Below, one piece after another: positions 25,311 to 34,415 of a DNA stretch of 64,000 nt; positions within the stretch are counted from its first letter, which is position 1, and each line of letters begins with the position of its first letter. The position numbers and the translations under genes were made by a program. The notes under the pieces were generated by a model that saw only the letters and a list, made by a program, of their open reading frames with translations, was not told the DNA's origin and did no database searches. This DNA comes from Planctomycetota bacterium (GTDB taxonomy: Bacteria > Planctomycetota > UBA1135 > GCA-002686595), in contig NYUD01000066.1 of the NCBI GenBank assembly GCA_002683825.1, forward strand, positions 1 through 64,000, read 5' to 3'.

Positions 25311-27089
25311 ATGTCGATGCTTCGCAATTCCACGCTCACGTCGCTCCTCATCCTGTTGTCCGCACAGGCGGCCTCCGGCCAGACTCTCACGACGCCCTTC
25401 ACCATAAAAGAGGCCACGGACGAGAAGCTCTTGCTCATCGGAGGCAAGCTCGAACTAGTACAGATGAACGTCGGATCCCCAGTGGGGGGCTGCCAGAACC
25501 ACATCTTTAACGGTATGGCACATGAGCTCATGGCCGCGAACCTCCTCACCGATCCGAACAATCCGCCGCTACCGAATGGGATGGGGGGCCCAAGCGTGAT
25601 GGACGCGCTTGATAACTGGAAGATCGTGCTCAATATGGCGGGAAAGAACTCAAACACCAACTGCTGCGACCTCTCTGGCACACTGCCAAGTCAGGCGGGC
25701 GCCTCCTTCAGTGTAACCACAGCGTCGCTGCACGAACCGGCCCCGCACGCCCCTGCGCACAACGAGATGCCGAACAACATGCTGCCGTTCACCCAAGCGA
25801 CCAAAGACACGATCCTTGTGGGCCAGGAGTTCCAAGTAACTGGATGGGCCAATTCGGCCCACGGAACGAAAGACCACGACGCAGTCGCGATCACGGGGAG
25901 CATCAAAAACCAGGTGACGCCGGGTAACTGCAGCATTCTTAGTCAACGTACGATTATTGTGAACGAGATAGAAGTCATGGCCAGGCATGGGAAAAAACTT
26001 GTGCGTCGTGTTAGCTCGTCGCTGCATCCCTCGCGGAAGGGCTTCGGCTCGACCGTGGCGACGTGCGCTTACGACGCCACGATGGGCAAGCTCAGCTTCT
26101 CGAGCTCCCAGATCGACGTGCTCGACAACGTGGGCGGAAACAGCGGCACCGTCGCTCCGCAGTACGCGGCCGACATCTTCCAGGCCGGCGAGATCCAGGT
26201 CGACAACCTCTTTTTTGCCGGCGTCCAGGACGGCATCTCCATGTTCGAGGGCGGGACGATCAGCGTCCACCATCCCGGGGATCAGGTGGCTCAGTTCGCG
26301 TTCAACGCCAATATTACCAACCTGATGGTCGGCGACACGACCCTGCCCGGCACGTCCGGCGACATGGAGTCCTTCGGCGTGCTGCACGAAGGGGGCCTGT
26401 GGTCCGACGTCGAGAACTCCAGCGACTTCCTGCTGGCCTTCGCCGACGACAACGTCCTCAACACCGACAAGAACGGCCAGGTGATCTTCTCGTTCACCAC
26501 GAACCAGGAGCTGGCCATGCTCACGAATGGGTTCACCTCCTCGGTCACCGGCGTGCCCGTGACGATCGTTGTGTCGGGCGTGACGCTCCGTTTGGACGAT
26601 GCCAATAGCCCGAGCACGACCTCCGTCCCTACGTTCTTGCCCATCACGTCGGTTCCCGCGACGGCCTCCCTTTACAACGGCACAGCCATCAACCTCGACA
26701 CCATGGTCGCCAGCACTGCGGTGATCGGTGAGACCTGGACCGCAAGTCTCACCCCCCAACCGACACGCGCACCTGGGCCCTGGATCATCCTCATGCGCTC
26801 CAGCGCCTCCGCAGGTCCGATCTTCGACCTGGGCACCTTCTTGTCCCTGCCCCCCGCGGGAATCTCCGAGGTCCTGGTCGGTCCAGGCAGCATCGCCACC
26901 TTCTTCCCGCCGACCCACGGTGGAGGTGGTAGTCCTTCGAACTTCAGCGCTTCGGTGCCTCCGCTACCCTCGCTGATCGCAATGCCCTGGTTCGCCCAGT
27001 CCATCGTTTTCGGCGACCTGCCGGCCGGCTCCGGAATCCTGGATCCCTGGTTCTCCTCTGCAGCCAGTGGAATCGTCGGGGCCTTCTAG
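25311..27089 (+). CDS. Secreted protein in the sigma/RHS locus
   Basis: 592 aa from ATG 25311. A second ATG at 25317 has better spacing from the AAAGGA ribosome-binding site and is possible. Signal peptide MLRNSTLTSLLILLSAQAASG. The mature protein is Asn/Thr/Ser-rich and mostly beta-strand, with no recognised enzyme motif. Two CC/GC pairs occur (GGCQNH, NCCDLSG). The last 130 residues (ETWTASLTPQPTRAPGPWII, then LGTFLSLPPAG) resemble the C-terminal modules of the chitinase at 40454 and the protease at 60703. The upstream repeat links it to the sigma factor and RHS genes. Likely cell-surface or extracellular; role unknown. Confidence 0.75.
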   Translation: MSMLRNSTLTSLLILLSAQAASGQTLTTPFTIKEATDEKLLLIGGKLELVQMNVGSPVGGCQNHIFNGMAHELMAANLLTDPNNPPLPNGMGGPSVMDALDNWKIVLNMAGKNSNTNCCDLSGTLPSQAGASFSVTTASLHEPAPHAPAHNEMPNNMLPFTQATKDTILVGQEFQVTGWANSAHGTKDHDAVAITGSIKNQVTPGNCSILSQRTIIVNEIEVMARHGKKLVRRVSSSLHPSRKGFGSTVATCAYDATMGKLSFSSSQIDVLDNVGGNSGTVAPQYAADIFQAGEIQVDNLFFAGVQDGISMFEGGTISVHHPGDQVAQFAFNANITNLMVGDTTLPGTSGDMESFGVLHEGGLWSDVENSSDFLLAFADDNVLNTDKNGQVIFSFTTNQELAMLTNGFTSSVTGVPVTIVVSGVTLRLDDANSPSTTSVPTFLPITSVPATASLYNGTAINLDTMVASTAVIGETWTASLTPQPTRAPGPWIILMRSSASAGPIFDLGTFLSLPPAGISEVLVGPGSIATFFPPTHGGGGSPSNFSASVPPLPSLIAMPWFAQSIVFGDLPAGSGILDPWFSSAASGIVGAF

Positions 27090-27115
27090 GCTGGCCAGCA
27101 ACGACCCACCCACCG

Positions 27116-27150
27116 AAGGCCGTGCGGTGATGACCTCACCGCACGGCCTT
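27116..27150 (+). terminator. 15-bp-stem hairpin downstream of the secreted protein gene
   Basis: AAGGCCGTGCGGTGA pairs perfectly with TCACCGCACGGCCTT across a 5-nt loop (TGACC), starting 27 bp after the stop at 27089. There is no T-run after it, so it is a strong structure but not a classical U-tract terminator. Confidence 0.7.
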
Positions 27151-27249
27151 GTTGCAGCGCTTCCGAACGCACTGCGTTCCCCGCGAGCCACAGTCTCGTA
27201 ACGAGAGGCGCGGGAGTGATCGAGGCCAGTCGAGGAAAAGTATCTGACG

Positions 27250-27329
27250 CCGTACCTTTTTTTCGATTTGTCCGTGGGATCGCACCCGGAACTTTCATTC
27301 CTACATAGAGGGCCTGATCCCAGGCGCCT
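27250..27329 (+). repeat. Sigma-locus upstream repeat, copy C
   Basis: T-run, CGATTTGTCCGTGGGATC, GCACCCGGAACTTTCATT, CCTACATAGAGGG and CCTGATCCCAGGCGCC. It lacks the CCTTCCGCGG start of copies A and B. It ends about 190 bp before the RHS gene start. Confidence 0.75.
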
Positions 27330-27520
27330 CCCCCCCCCAGACAGCGGGTGGAGTTACCCATGCAACACGCCGGGTACCTCATCCTCTGCGTCGCGTCCGC
27401 CGCTCGGGCGGTCCAGTTCACGATCCACGTCCCCGCGCGCTTCGGTGCGCGCACCGCCTGGAGACGAACGCCCTGCAGATTCGTTTTCACCAGTTCGTCA
27501 TTGCCCACGGAATTCAAAAA

Positions 27521-30500
27521 ATGGCACGCACCATTCGTCTCTTCGCTCTGATCGTCGTCTTCGTCGGGGGGAGTGTCGCAGCTGTTGCGCAGTCACCCCA
27601 GTCGCCCCAGCCGATCCCCCGCCCCGGATCTGGACGTGGACTGGAGGGGACACCGGATTCATCGGTCTCGTTCAGTGACGTTTTGGTCGTCGCGCCCGGC
27701 GCTACTCGAGCCTTCAGCGTGAGCATCCGTCCTGCCGGACCGACGGCGACATTGACGCTGGGTGGAACACACGCTTCTTTCCTGGGTGGGCCTGGCCAAG
27801 TCACCGTGTCGGATGGCGATACCTTCGAGCTCGTGGGCGATTCGCAGGGGCCCGACACGCTGGCCGTTTCCGGCCCCAAGATCGCGCCCCGAGACTTCGA
27901 CGTCGTGGTGCGCAGTACGGCGTTTGTGATCGACGGCCAGTGCGCGGTCCGGAACTGTCCGTGCACCGCTTGCGGCGGAACCGCGGACCGACAGGACGGC
28001 GCCTTCGTCAACCTCGCCGTCGCCGGATTCATGTGGCGCATGTCGGTGCTCCCGTCCGTCATGGGCCGTCACGGGCTCGCTCCCTCCTTCGTCCTGCACA
28101 CGAACTCCCGCGCCTACAGCCAGGGCGGATGGTTCGGAACGACGCCGGCCACGCTTTCGTGTTTCGAGCGGATCCGGATCGACGGCAATACGTACGTGTA
28201 CCAGGAGCACGAAGTACGGGAGTACCCCTTCGACCGGCAACCGATCGTGGGCCTTCCGCCCGGAGGCAGCCCCACCGATGCCGGCGGTGCGACCACGGTC
28301 GCGCGCTACGAGGTCATGACCGACGACAGCGTCGCGAACGAGGTCACCATACGCAGGCCGGATGGCACCCGGCTCGTCTTCTTCGGCTTCTCCGAATCAT
28401 CCCTGACGGCAGGGGCCCTCAAGCGGATCCAGAATCGATTCGGCGACTCGCTCACGTATGGATACAACTCGCTGGGAGAGCTCGACACGGTGACGGACGT
28501 CTACGGCCGTGAATGGATGTTGTCCTACGACTCGATCGGAAGGCTGTCGCAGATCGAAGAAGGTCCCGGGCTACGTGGTCGTTCCTGCGCCTTCACCTAC
28601 GACGGGGACAACCGCCTGGTGAGAATCGATACGACCGCGGTGTCGACAGACGGCGGCATCGGAAACACCTTTCCCGATGGCAAGCCGTGTCTTTTGACCT
28701 ACGGGCCAGCCTCCGGAAATCTCGCCACGGATACGAACATCGAGAGCGTCGTGTACGCCAACCAGGTGCTGGATGGATCGCTCGCGCCGCGGATCACCAA
28801 TACCTATGGAATCGACGATCGGCTGATCAGCCAGCTCTGGGGCTTCCCGAACCTAGTGGGCGGGACGGTCACCTATTTCCACGGTTCCGCCTCTACGACC
28901 GTGATCGATCGCAACGGCAACATGACGGTTTACTCTTTCGGCGGAGTGGCTGGGCTAGCGACCTCGGTCAGGGAAGAGACGAACCGGGATGTTCGGGGCG
29001 CCGGCGTCGACCCGGCTTCGTTCGAAACCATTCGCTCCTACAACGTCGATCAGGAGATGACCGCCCTCACGATGCCGGAGGGCAACTCCATCACCTTCGA
29101 GTTCGACGACGCCAGTCCGCATCGCTTCGCCCATGGCAATGTCCTGAAACAAACGCAGGCGGCGGGTCCGCGTGGAGGCGACGGCCTGGGCAGTCCGATC
29201 GGCGACCTGGTGGTGACATTCACCTACGAGCCCATCTTCCAAAGGGTCCGCACGTCCACCAGCCCGCGGGGCAACGATCCGACTTTCGCCGGCCCGATCC
29301 CGGACGCCTCGGCCACCGTGGAGCCGGTGGACTTCGATCTGGACGGGGTTCCCGACGATTTTCACGCGTCGCGGTACACGACCGTGACGACCTACGACTA
29401 CCAGGAGAGTAGCCCTGGGGAGATCATCGGTCTGGCCGACGGCGAGTCGATCCAGATCAGCAGCGAGGTGGCCATGGCACTCTCCACCGGTGAGCTGAAT
29501 CAGGACGGGCTCACCCACATGCTGGGGCTCCCCGTTCAAGTCCGTGCGCCCAACGTGGCCTTGGAGGATGAGCTCGGCACGATCAGCAACCAGGAAGTCA
29601 TCCGCAACTACCGCTGGAACCCGTTTGGCTTGTTGAGAGAGGAGATCCACGAAGAGGGCTACACGACCCACTACACCTACAGCCCCGAGGGCAACCCCAA
29701 CGGGCGCAGTGGCGGCTCGAGCGACGGCGGGTATCCCCTGCAGGTGATCCGAGACGCGACCACGCCACAGATCCGCACGCCGGCCAACCCGCCGCCCGGG
29801 GCGACTCCGATCGCCGCCACGACCACGACCCTTCGCGATCCGGTGGGGAACGTCATCACCACCATCGATCCGCGTGGGATCTTGCACAACGCCGTCTACA
29901 ACGAGTGGAACCAGGTGCAAGTATCGACGCGTGCCGCCGACGCCAGTGCGGCGGGGGTCCCCTCCCTCAGCTACCGGAATCGCACGTTCTACGATGCCAA
30001 CAACAACGTCGTGAAAAGCGAGGTCGAGAACATCGTGGACGTCGGCGGCGGCACTCACCAGAGCGTGGCCAGCAACCCGTGGTTCACCACTGCGTTTACC
30101 TACGATCTCCTCGACAACTTGACCGAGACGGTTCGCGAGGTCTCCGAGGCCGGAGAGTCGCGCACGATCCACGGACACTCCGGCCTGCCTTGGCTGCAGA
30201 TAGGTGCCGGCGCGGAGGATGTGCGCACGCAACGCTACTACGACCGCAACCAGAACCTGATCGCGACCCTCTCGCCACTCAAGGTCGCGGGCGATCCGGA
30301 CAGCGCGAACAACGCGACCACCGCGATCTACGACGAACGCGACCTGTCCTTCGCATTCACCCGTGGGGGGCAGCACCCGGCCTGGAATCAGCTCATCGCT
30401 CACACGGACGTCGTGAATCAAGGCCTGGGACTCACCTTTGACCTGCTGCTGACAGCGAGCACTCGCACCCACTACGACGGCAACTCCAACGTGGTGCTGT

Positions 30501-33500
30501 CCATCTCGGCCGAGGACAAGGGAGACCCCCACAACGCCACGGAAGACCAGAGCGCCGAAGCGGCGGGATCGCCCGGCATTCTTGGAGATCCGTCGCAAAC
30601 CACCTACGACGGGTTCGATCGAGCCGTGCGCACCCGCAATGCCATGGACTACGAGACGCGGACCCTCTACGACCCCGACTCGAACGCGGTGCAGAGCGTG
30701 GCGATCGGGCCTCTGGGTGGAAACATCCGTGGAATGCCCGCCAGTGACCCGATCCTTTCGGCGACCAGCTACGAGCATGACGAGCTTTCGCGGGTCTACT
30801 TGCGGCGCGTCGCCGACTTCGGCACGGGCGGATTTCCTCAGCCCCCCACGCCCGGCCCGGTGGTGTTCCCGGTGGAGCTCCTGCGGCGGACGATCTACTC
30901 GCCGGATTCCAATGCTGAGAAGCAAGTTCAACCCGAAGGCAACGTCGTCGGTCAAAAGTCCTTCGTCGCCACCACCTTCGACGCCCTCGACCGCGCGGTG
31001 ATTCGTGAGACCAACGAGATGGATGCCGACATCGGCAATCCGGTGACCCCGAGTCGTGTGGAGACGTTCTACGACCGAGCCGACAACGTGATTCAGGTGA
31101 TCGAGTTCGAGCGCAGCACGGCGGACGGATCCGAAGAGGTGTTCTACACCGACAGCGTCTACGACGCGGTGAACCGGGCAGGCCTGATCATCGGCAACCA
31201 CTTTCCCGGCACGCCGAATCCCACGGCCAACGCAACGCGGCGAGAGTACGACTCGCGCGGGAACGTCGTCGCCAGCGTGGACGCCAACGCGTCGACCTCG
31301 GTCGATGTGTCGCTGAATCGGGGGCCTGGCGGGGCGAGCCTTCTCGTGTCGATCAACTCCACGGGGAACGCCGCGCTCAGCGTGCACGACGGACTGGGCC
31401 GCGTGATCGCGACCGCGATCGAGCTGCGTCAAGACCATGACGGGGCTTTGCCGCTCGAGCCCTCGAGCGTGAACGCTGACGGACTCATCGTGAACCTCCA
31501 GGACTGGGACGAGAACTCGCGCCTGGTCTCGGTCACCGACGACGAGGACAGCAGCCAGGCGCCGGGCCCGCTCAACCCCAGCACGACGAGCTACACCCAC
31601 GACGGCCTCGATCGGCGCACGGTCAAGACCAACGCCGACGGCGAGACGCAGTCGACCGGCTTCGACAAGGACGACAACGCGTCTACCTACACCGACGAGA
31701 ACGGCTCGGTCTTCATGCTGACCTTCGACGATCTCTCGCGCGTGACCCAGGTCTCGATCGCGCCGGCGGCGGGGGTCGTGGGGACGACGCTCCAGACCTG
31801 CGAGTATGACGGCCTGTCGCGCAAGACCCGCTGCACGGACGACAACGGGGCGCAGGTCGACTCGGTGGTGATGTGCTCCTATGACTCGCTTTCGCGAAAG
31901 AAGAACTGCGACCAGAAGATCGGCGCGCTGGAGGCGCGTAGCGTCACGAGCGAGTTCGATCGGAACTCGAACCTGATCCAGCTCACCTACCCCGGCGCGC
32001 TCGGCGGCGCAGGCCGCCGCAAGGTGACCCTTGGCTACCGGGACTCGGCCGGCCAGACCCTGAACCGCATCGAGCTGATCGAGGAGGGCGCGGGCTCCGG
32101 CAGCGGCAACGACATTGTCCCTACCGGCCTGGCCGCCGCGAAGATCGCCACCTATGGCTACATGGGTCCCGTACGAATCGAGACCCGCAGCTACGGCAAC
32201 GGCGGAGACGGCAACGGAGTCTTGGCCGAATATACGTACGACGCGCTACGCCGCCTGACCCGTGTAACCCACGGCCATCCTTTCCTCGGTGGTACCTTCG
32301 CCGACTTCGAGTACGCCTTCGACAGGAGCGGCAACCGTCTGAACGAGATCTTCCACCACCAAGGCGTTCAGGATGCCTACCGCTACGACTCGGCCGGGCG
32401 CATGCTCCGCGAGGACCGCAGCACAACGCTCGGCGGCATCGCCAACAACCAGGTGGCGAACCCGACCGTGACCTCGGCCGAGAACCGCACCTGGGGCATC
32501 GACGGTGCCAACAACTGGAACCAGGTCACCGGGGCGGGCGGCTTCCCGAGCCTCTCCATGACGACGAACGAAATGAACGAGTACGACGTCGTGAACACCG
32601 TTGCGCGGGTCCATGACGCGAATGGCAACCTGACGTTCGACGGGACTAACCTCTACGCATTCGACGCTTTGAACCGGCTGGTGCGGGTCACGCGGATCTC
32701 GGACGGACAGGTGATCGCGATCTACGCCTACGACCATCAAGGTCGGCGGATCCGGCGGACCGTGACCACGGGCGATTCGGCCATCGACGAGGATACGGCT
32801 TACTACTACCTCGGGGGCCAGGTGCTCGAGGAGCTGAACCCGACGGCGGGCACGGTCAATCGCCAGTTCGTCTGGGATCGACGGGGCAACCTGCTCCAGT
32901 ACGTCGATAGTGTCACCATATTCTCTTTTCTGCCGTTCAACGTGCACGGAAACGGTTCCGGCTCGACCCTGTTCACCACGCCTCAGGGCGCGGAGTTCCT
33001 CGCCAATCAGCGTGATTACGACGCCTACGGCAACTTCACCGAATTGGGTGGAGGCCTGGCCACCGTACTGCCGTACGCGTTTCGCGGATGGCGATCTGAT
33101 CCGGAGACGGGCTTCTATCTGCTGGGTGGCGGCGTCTACTACCAGCCGACGCTGGGACGGACGCTGACGCGTGCGTCGGCAAGTGCCGCTAGTAGCCGGT
33201 ACGTCTTCAACCTGTTCGGCGTAGCCGGAGCACTCCTTCAAGTCGACGCTGGTAACACCCGTGGCTGTGGTGGGATTCCTAAAGGTGGAGTGCCGGACCC
33301 CTCGTTCCCAGATAGTTGGAACTTGCGATTCATCCGAGGACGATTCGAATACGTCAAGCCCGGCCTAGGGCCGTACTTGGGCAGCCGCTGCTGTGTAGAC
33401 TACTTCACCGTCGTGCAGTTCCCTCCCCGCGTCAGGCGAGTGACCGTGCCCGGCCTCGGGAAAAGGGTCTGGGTCCGGTTTCCTTTTGACGTATATGCCG

Positions 33501-33895
33501 AGTTTGCGAACCGCGGGAACTGCAAACCGAAGTGCTGCCAATATCGGCAATACGTTAAGGGGAAGTTCAAACGCTCGCGGTTTGTTACGGGAGGGACGCC
33601 GGAGACCCCACCTGGTATCCGCAAGGTGCTCTCAAAGGACATATACAAGGAGGACAACCCCGCAGCCCCGTATGGACACCGCGACCACCCGCAAAGCTGG
33701 GTGGATATGTACCGGCCCAATCGAGCCACTGGCGACTCATACATTGGCCGCGACGAACCCGGCTCTCGAATGAAACCTGGCGACCGCTACGACATCGACC
33801 TGTCCTTCCGCGGGCGCATCATTGATACATGCAACGGCGACAAGACCACCGCAGAGGCCAAGTGGAGAGTCGGCGGTAAAGGCACGGTACCGTGA
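27521..33895 (+). CDS. Giant secreted RHS/YD-repeat protein with Cys-rich C-terminal domain
   Basis: 2124 aa. Signal peptide MARTIRLFALIVVFVGGSVA. The N-terminal 280 residues are beta-rich with a Cys cluster (CAVRNCPCTACGG). YD repeats dominate from about 290 to 1840 (YGYNSLGELDTVTDVYGREW, YDSIGRLSQI, FDALNRLVRV, YAYDHQGRRIRRTV). The RHS core ends with FRGWRSDPETGFYLLGGGVY and LGRTLTRASA near residue 1870. The tail from about 1915 is different: less GC-rich and Cys-rich (SRCCVDY, CKPKCCQYRQYVKG, YGHRDHPQSW, GRIIDTCNGD). By analogy with polymorphic RHS systems it is a candidate effector domain, but no known toxin family is recognised. The small gene after it may encode its partner. A sigma-factor-linked repeat lies upstream. 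Confidence 0.9.
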   Translation: MARTIRLFALIVVFVGGSVAAVAQSPQSPQPIPRPGSGRGLEGTPDSSVSFSDVLVVAPGATRAFSVSIRPAGPTATLTLGGTHASFLGGPGQVTVSDGDTFELVGDSQGPDTLAVSGPKIAPRDFDVVVRSTAFVIDGQCAVRNCPCTACGGTADRQDGAFVNLAVAGFMWRMSVLPSVMGRHGLAPSFVLHTNSRAYSQGGWFGTTPATLSCFERIRIDGNTYVYQEHEVREYPFDRQPIVGLPPGGSPTDAGGATTVARYEVMTDDSVANEVTIRRPDGTRLVFFGFSESSLTAGALKRIQNRFGDSLTYGYNSLGELDTVTDVYGREWMLSYDSIGRLSQIEEGPGLRGRSCAFTYDGDNRLVRIDTTAVSTDGGIGNTFPDGKPCLLTYGPASGNLATDTNIESVVYANQVLDGSLAPRITNTYGIDDRLISQLWGFPNLVGGTVTYFHGSASTTVIDRNGNMTVYSFGGVAGLATSVREETNRDVRGAGVDPASFETIRSYNVDQEMTALTMPEGNSITFEFDDASPHRFAHGNVLKQTQAAGPRGGDGLGSPIGDLVVTFTYEPIFQRVRTSTSPRGNDPTFAGPIPDASATVEPVDFDLDGVPDDFHASRYTTVTTYDYQESSPGEIIGLADGESIQISSEVAMALSTGELNQDGLTHMLGLPVQVRAPNVALEDELGTISNQEVIRNYRWNPFGLLREEIHEEGYTTHYTYSPEGNPNGRSGGSSDGGYPLQVIRDATTPQIRTPANPPPGATPIAATTTTLRDPVGNVITTIDPRGILHNAVYNEWNQVQVSTRAADASAAGVPSLSYRNRTFYDANNNVVKSEVENIVDVGGGTHQSVASNPWFTTAFTYDLLDNLTETVREVSEAGESRTIHGHSGLPWLQIGAGAEDVRTQRYYDRNQNLIATLSPLKVAGDPDSANNATTAIYDERDLSFAFTRGGQHPAWNQLIAHTDVVNQGLGLTFDLLLTASTRTHYDGNSNVVLSISAEDKGDPHNATEDQSAEAAGSPGILGDPSQTTYDGFDRAVRTRNAMDYETRTLYDPDSNAVQSVAIGPLGGNIRGMPASDPILSATSYEHDELSRVYLRRVADFGTGGFPQPPTPGPVVFPVELLRRTIYSPDSNAEKQVQPEGNVVGQKSFVATTFDALDRAVIRETNEMDADIGNPVTPSRVETFYDRADNVIQVIEFERSTADGSEEVFYTDSVYDAVNRAGLIIGNHFPGTPNPTANATRREYDSRGNVVASVDANASTSVDVSLNRGPGGASLLVSINSTGNAALSVHDGLGRVIATAIELRQDHDGALPLEPSSVNADGLIVNLQDWDENSRLVSVTDDEDSSQAPGPLNPSTTSYTHDGLDRRTVKTNADGETQSTGFDKDDNASTYTDENGSVFMLTFDDLSRVTQVSIAPAAGVVGTTLQTCEYDGLSRKTRCTDDNGAQVDSVVMCSYDSLSRKKNCDQKIGALEARSVTSEFDRNSNLIQLTYPGALGGAGRRKVTLGYRDSAGQTLNRIELIEEGAGSGSGNDIVPTGLAAAKIATYGYMGPVRIETRSYGNGGDGNGVLAEYTYDALRRLTRVTHGHPFLGGTFADFEYAFDRSGNRLNEIFHHQGVQDAYRYDSAGRMLREDRSTTLGGIANNQVANPTVTSAENRTWGIDGANNWNQVTGAGGFPSLSMTTNEMNEYDVVNTVARVHDANGNLTFDGTNLYAFDALNRLVRVTRISDGQVIAIYAYDHQGRRIRRTVTTGDSAIDEDTAYYYLGGQVLEELNPTAGTVNRQFVWDRRGNLLQYVDSVTIFSFLPFNVHGNGSGSTLFTTPQGAEFLANQRDYDAYGNFTELGGGLATVLPYAFRGWRSDPETGFYLLGGGVYYQPTLGRTLTRASASAASSRYVFNLFGVAGALLQVDAGNTRGCGGIPKGGVPDPSFPDSWNLRFIRGRFEYVKPGLGPYLGSRCCVDYFTVVQFPPRVRRVTVPGLGKRVWVRFPFDVYAEFANRGNCKPKCCQYRQYVKGKFKRSRFVTGGTPETPPGIRKVLSKDIYKEDNPAAPYGHRDHPQSWVDMYRPNRATGDSYIGRDEPGSRMKPGDRYDIDLSFRGRIIDTCNGDKTTAEAKWRVGGKGTVP

Positions 33896-33930
33896 GTATA
33901 GGTGCTCCAAAGGGGTCTTCTTGATCCCCT
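33896..33930 (+). repeat. Interspersed CCAAAGGGG-type intergenic element
   Basis: TATAGGTGCTCCAAAGGGGT followed by CTTCTTGATCCCC begins right after the RHS stop. GGGG and CCCC can pair. The GTG at 33902 inside the element is in frame with the following small gene. Confidence 0.6.
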
Positions 33931-34258
33931 CCCCACCCGCGCTGCCGCTGAAGCTGCCGCCCCAGCGGCGAGGGAGCAGCGGATCCGTGAGGGCTGCGCC
34001 CAGCTCAAAAAAGATATACCCGAGGCTGGAGTGCTCCAACTCCTTGGGGAACCGGACGAGCGGAACGAGACTTTCGACCGGGTGAAGCGCGGTGTGGTTA
34101 CCGGCCATTCACTTGTTTATGTGATCCACCGAGAGGTCGAGCAAGGCAGCATGGACGAGAAGGAAGAAGTCCTGCTGCGCATCCACTTCGGTCCAGAGAG
34201 ACGGATCCTGTCCGCTCATGCCGTAGGCATTCCAGATTTTGCCGAGATCGAAAGGTAA
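33902..34258 (+). CDS. Small protein downstream of RHS, possible partner or immunity protein
   Basis: 118 aa if started at the GTG at 33902; no better start codon lies between there and the conserved-looking part, so the true start is uncertain. The first 20 residues (MLQRGLLDPLPTRAAAE) are encoded by the interspersed element. The rest, from EQRIREGCAQLKKD onward, looks like a genuine small domain: VLQLLGEPDERNETF, then VVTGHSLVYVIHREVEQG and VLLRIHFGPERRILSA. This is the pattern of BamE/SmpA-like folds (a GEPDE turn followed by strands). It lies 6 bp after the RHS gene and, by position, could neutralise or bind the RHS C-terminal domain. Inference only. Confidence 0.5.
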   Translation: MLQRGLLDPLPTRAAAEAAAPAAREQRIREGCAQLKKDIPEAGVLQLLGEPDERNETFDRVKRGVVTGHSLVYVIHREVEQGSMDEKEEVLLRIHFGPERRILSAHAVGIPDFAEIER

Positions 34259-34415
34259 GTGCGAAAGGTCCCGTCCGCCCCTGAGTAATCGTCTCGGGGT
34301 CACACCCGAGCACGCCATCGACCCCGAAACCGAACTCAGCAGTTGCGGATCATCCCCGGACTGATCGGTTGAGACGCGTCGGACCGCTTGCCGAACAACA
34401 CCTGGGCCGAGCTAC

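Larger units (their letters stand above)
27090..27520. other. Intergenic region with strong terminator and sigma-locus repeat copy C
   Basis: No convincing gene is seen in this gap. It begins with a long-stem hairpin (27116-27150), followed by sigma-locus repeat copy C (27250-27329) and then about 190 bp of C-rich leader before the RHS start. A short hairpin-rich stretch lies at 27185-27215 (CTCGTAACGAG). Confidence 0.5.

Noticed and set aside
28955..31600. 881-codon open frame antisense to the RHS gene
   Set aside because: Composition follows the complementary YD repeats and codon bias of the RHS gene; no domain or signal is recognisable.
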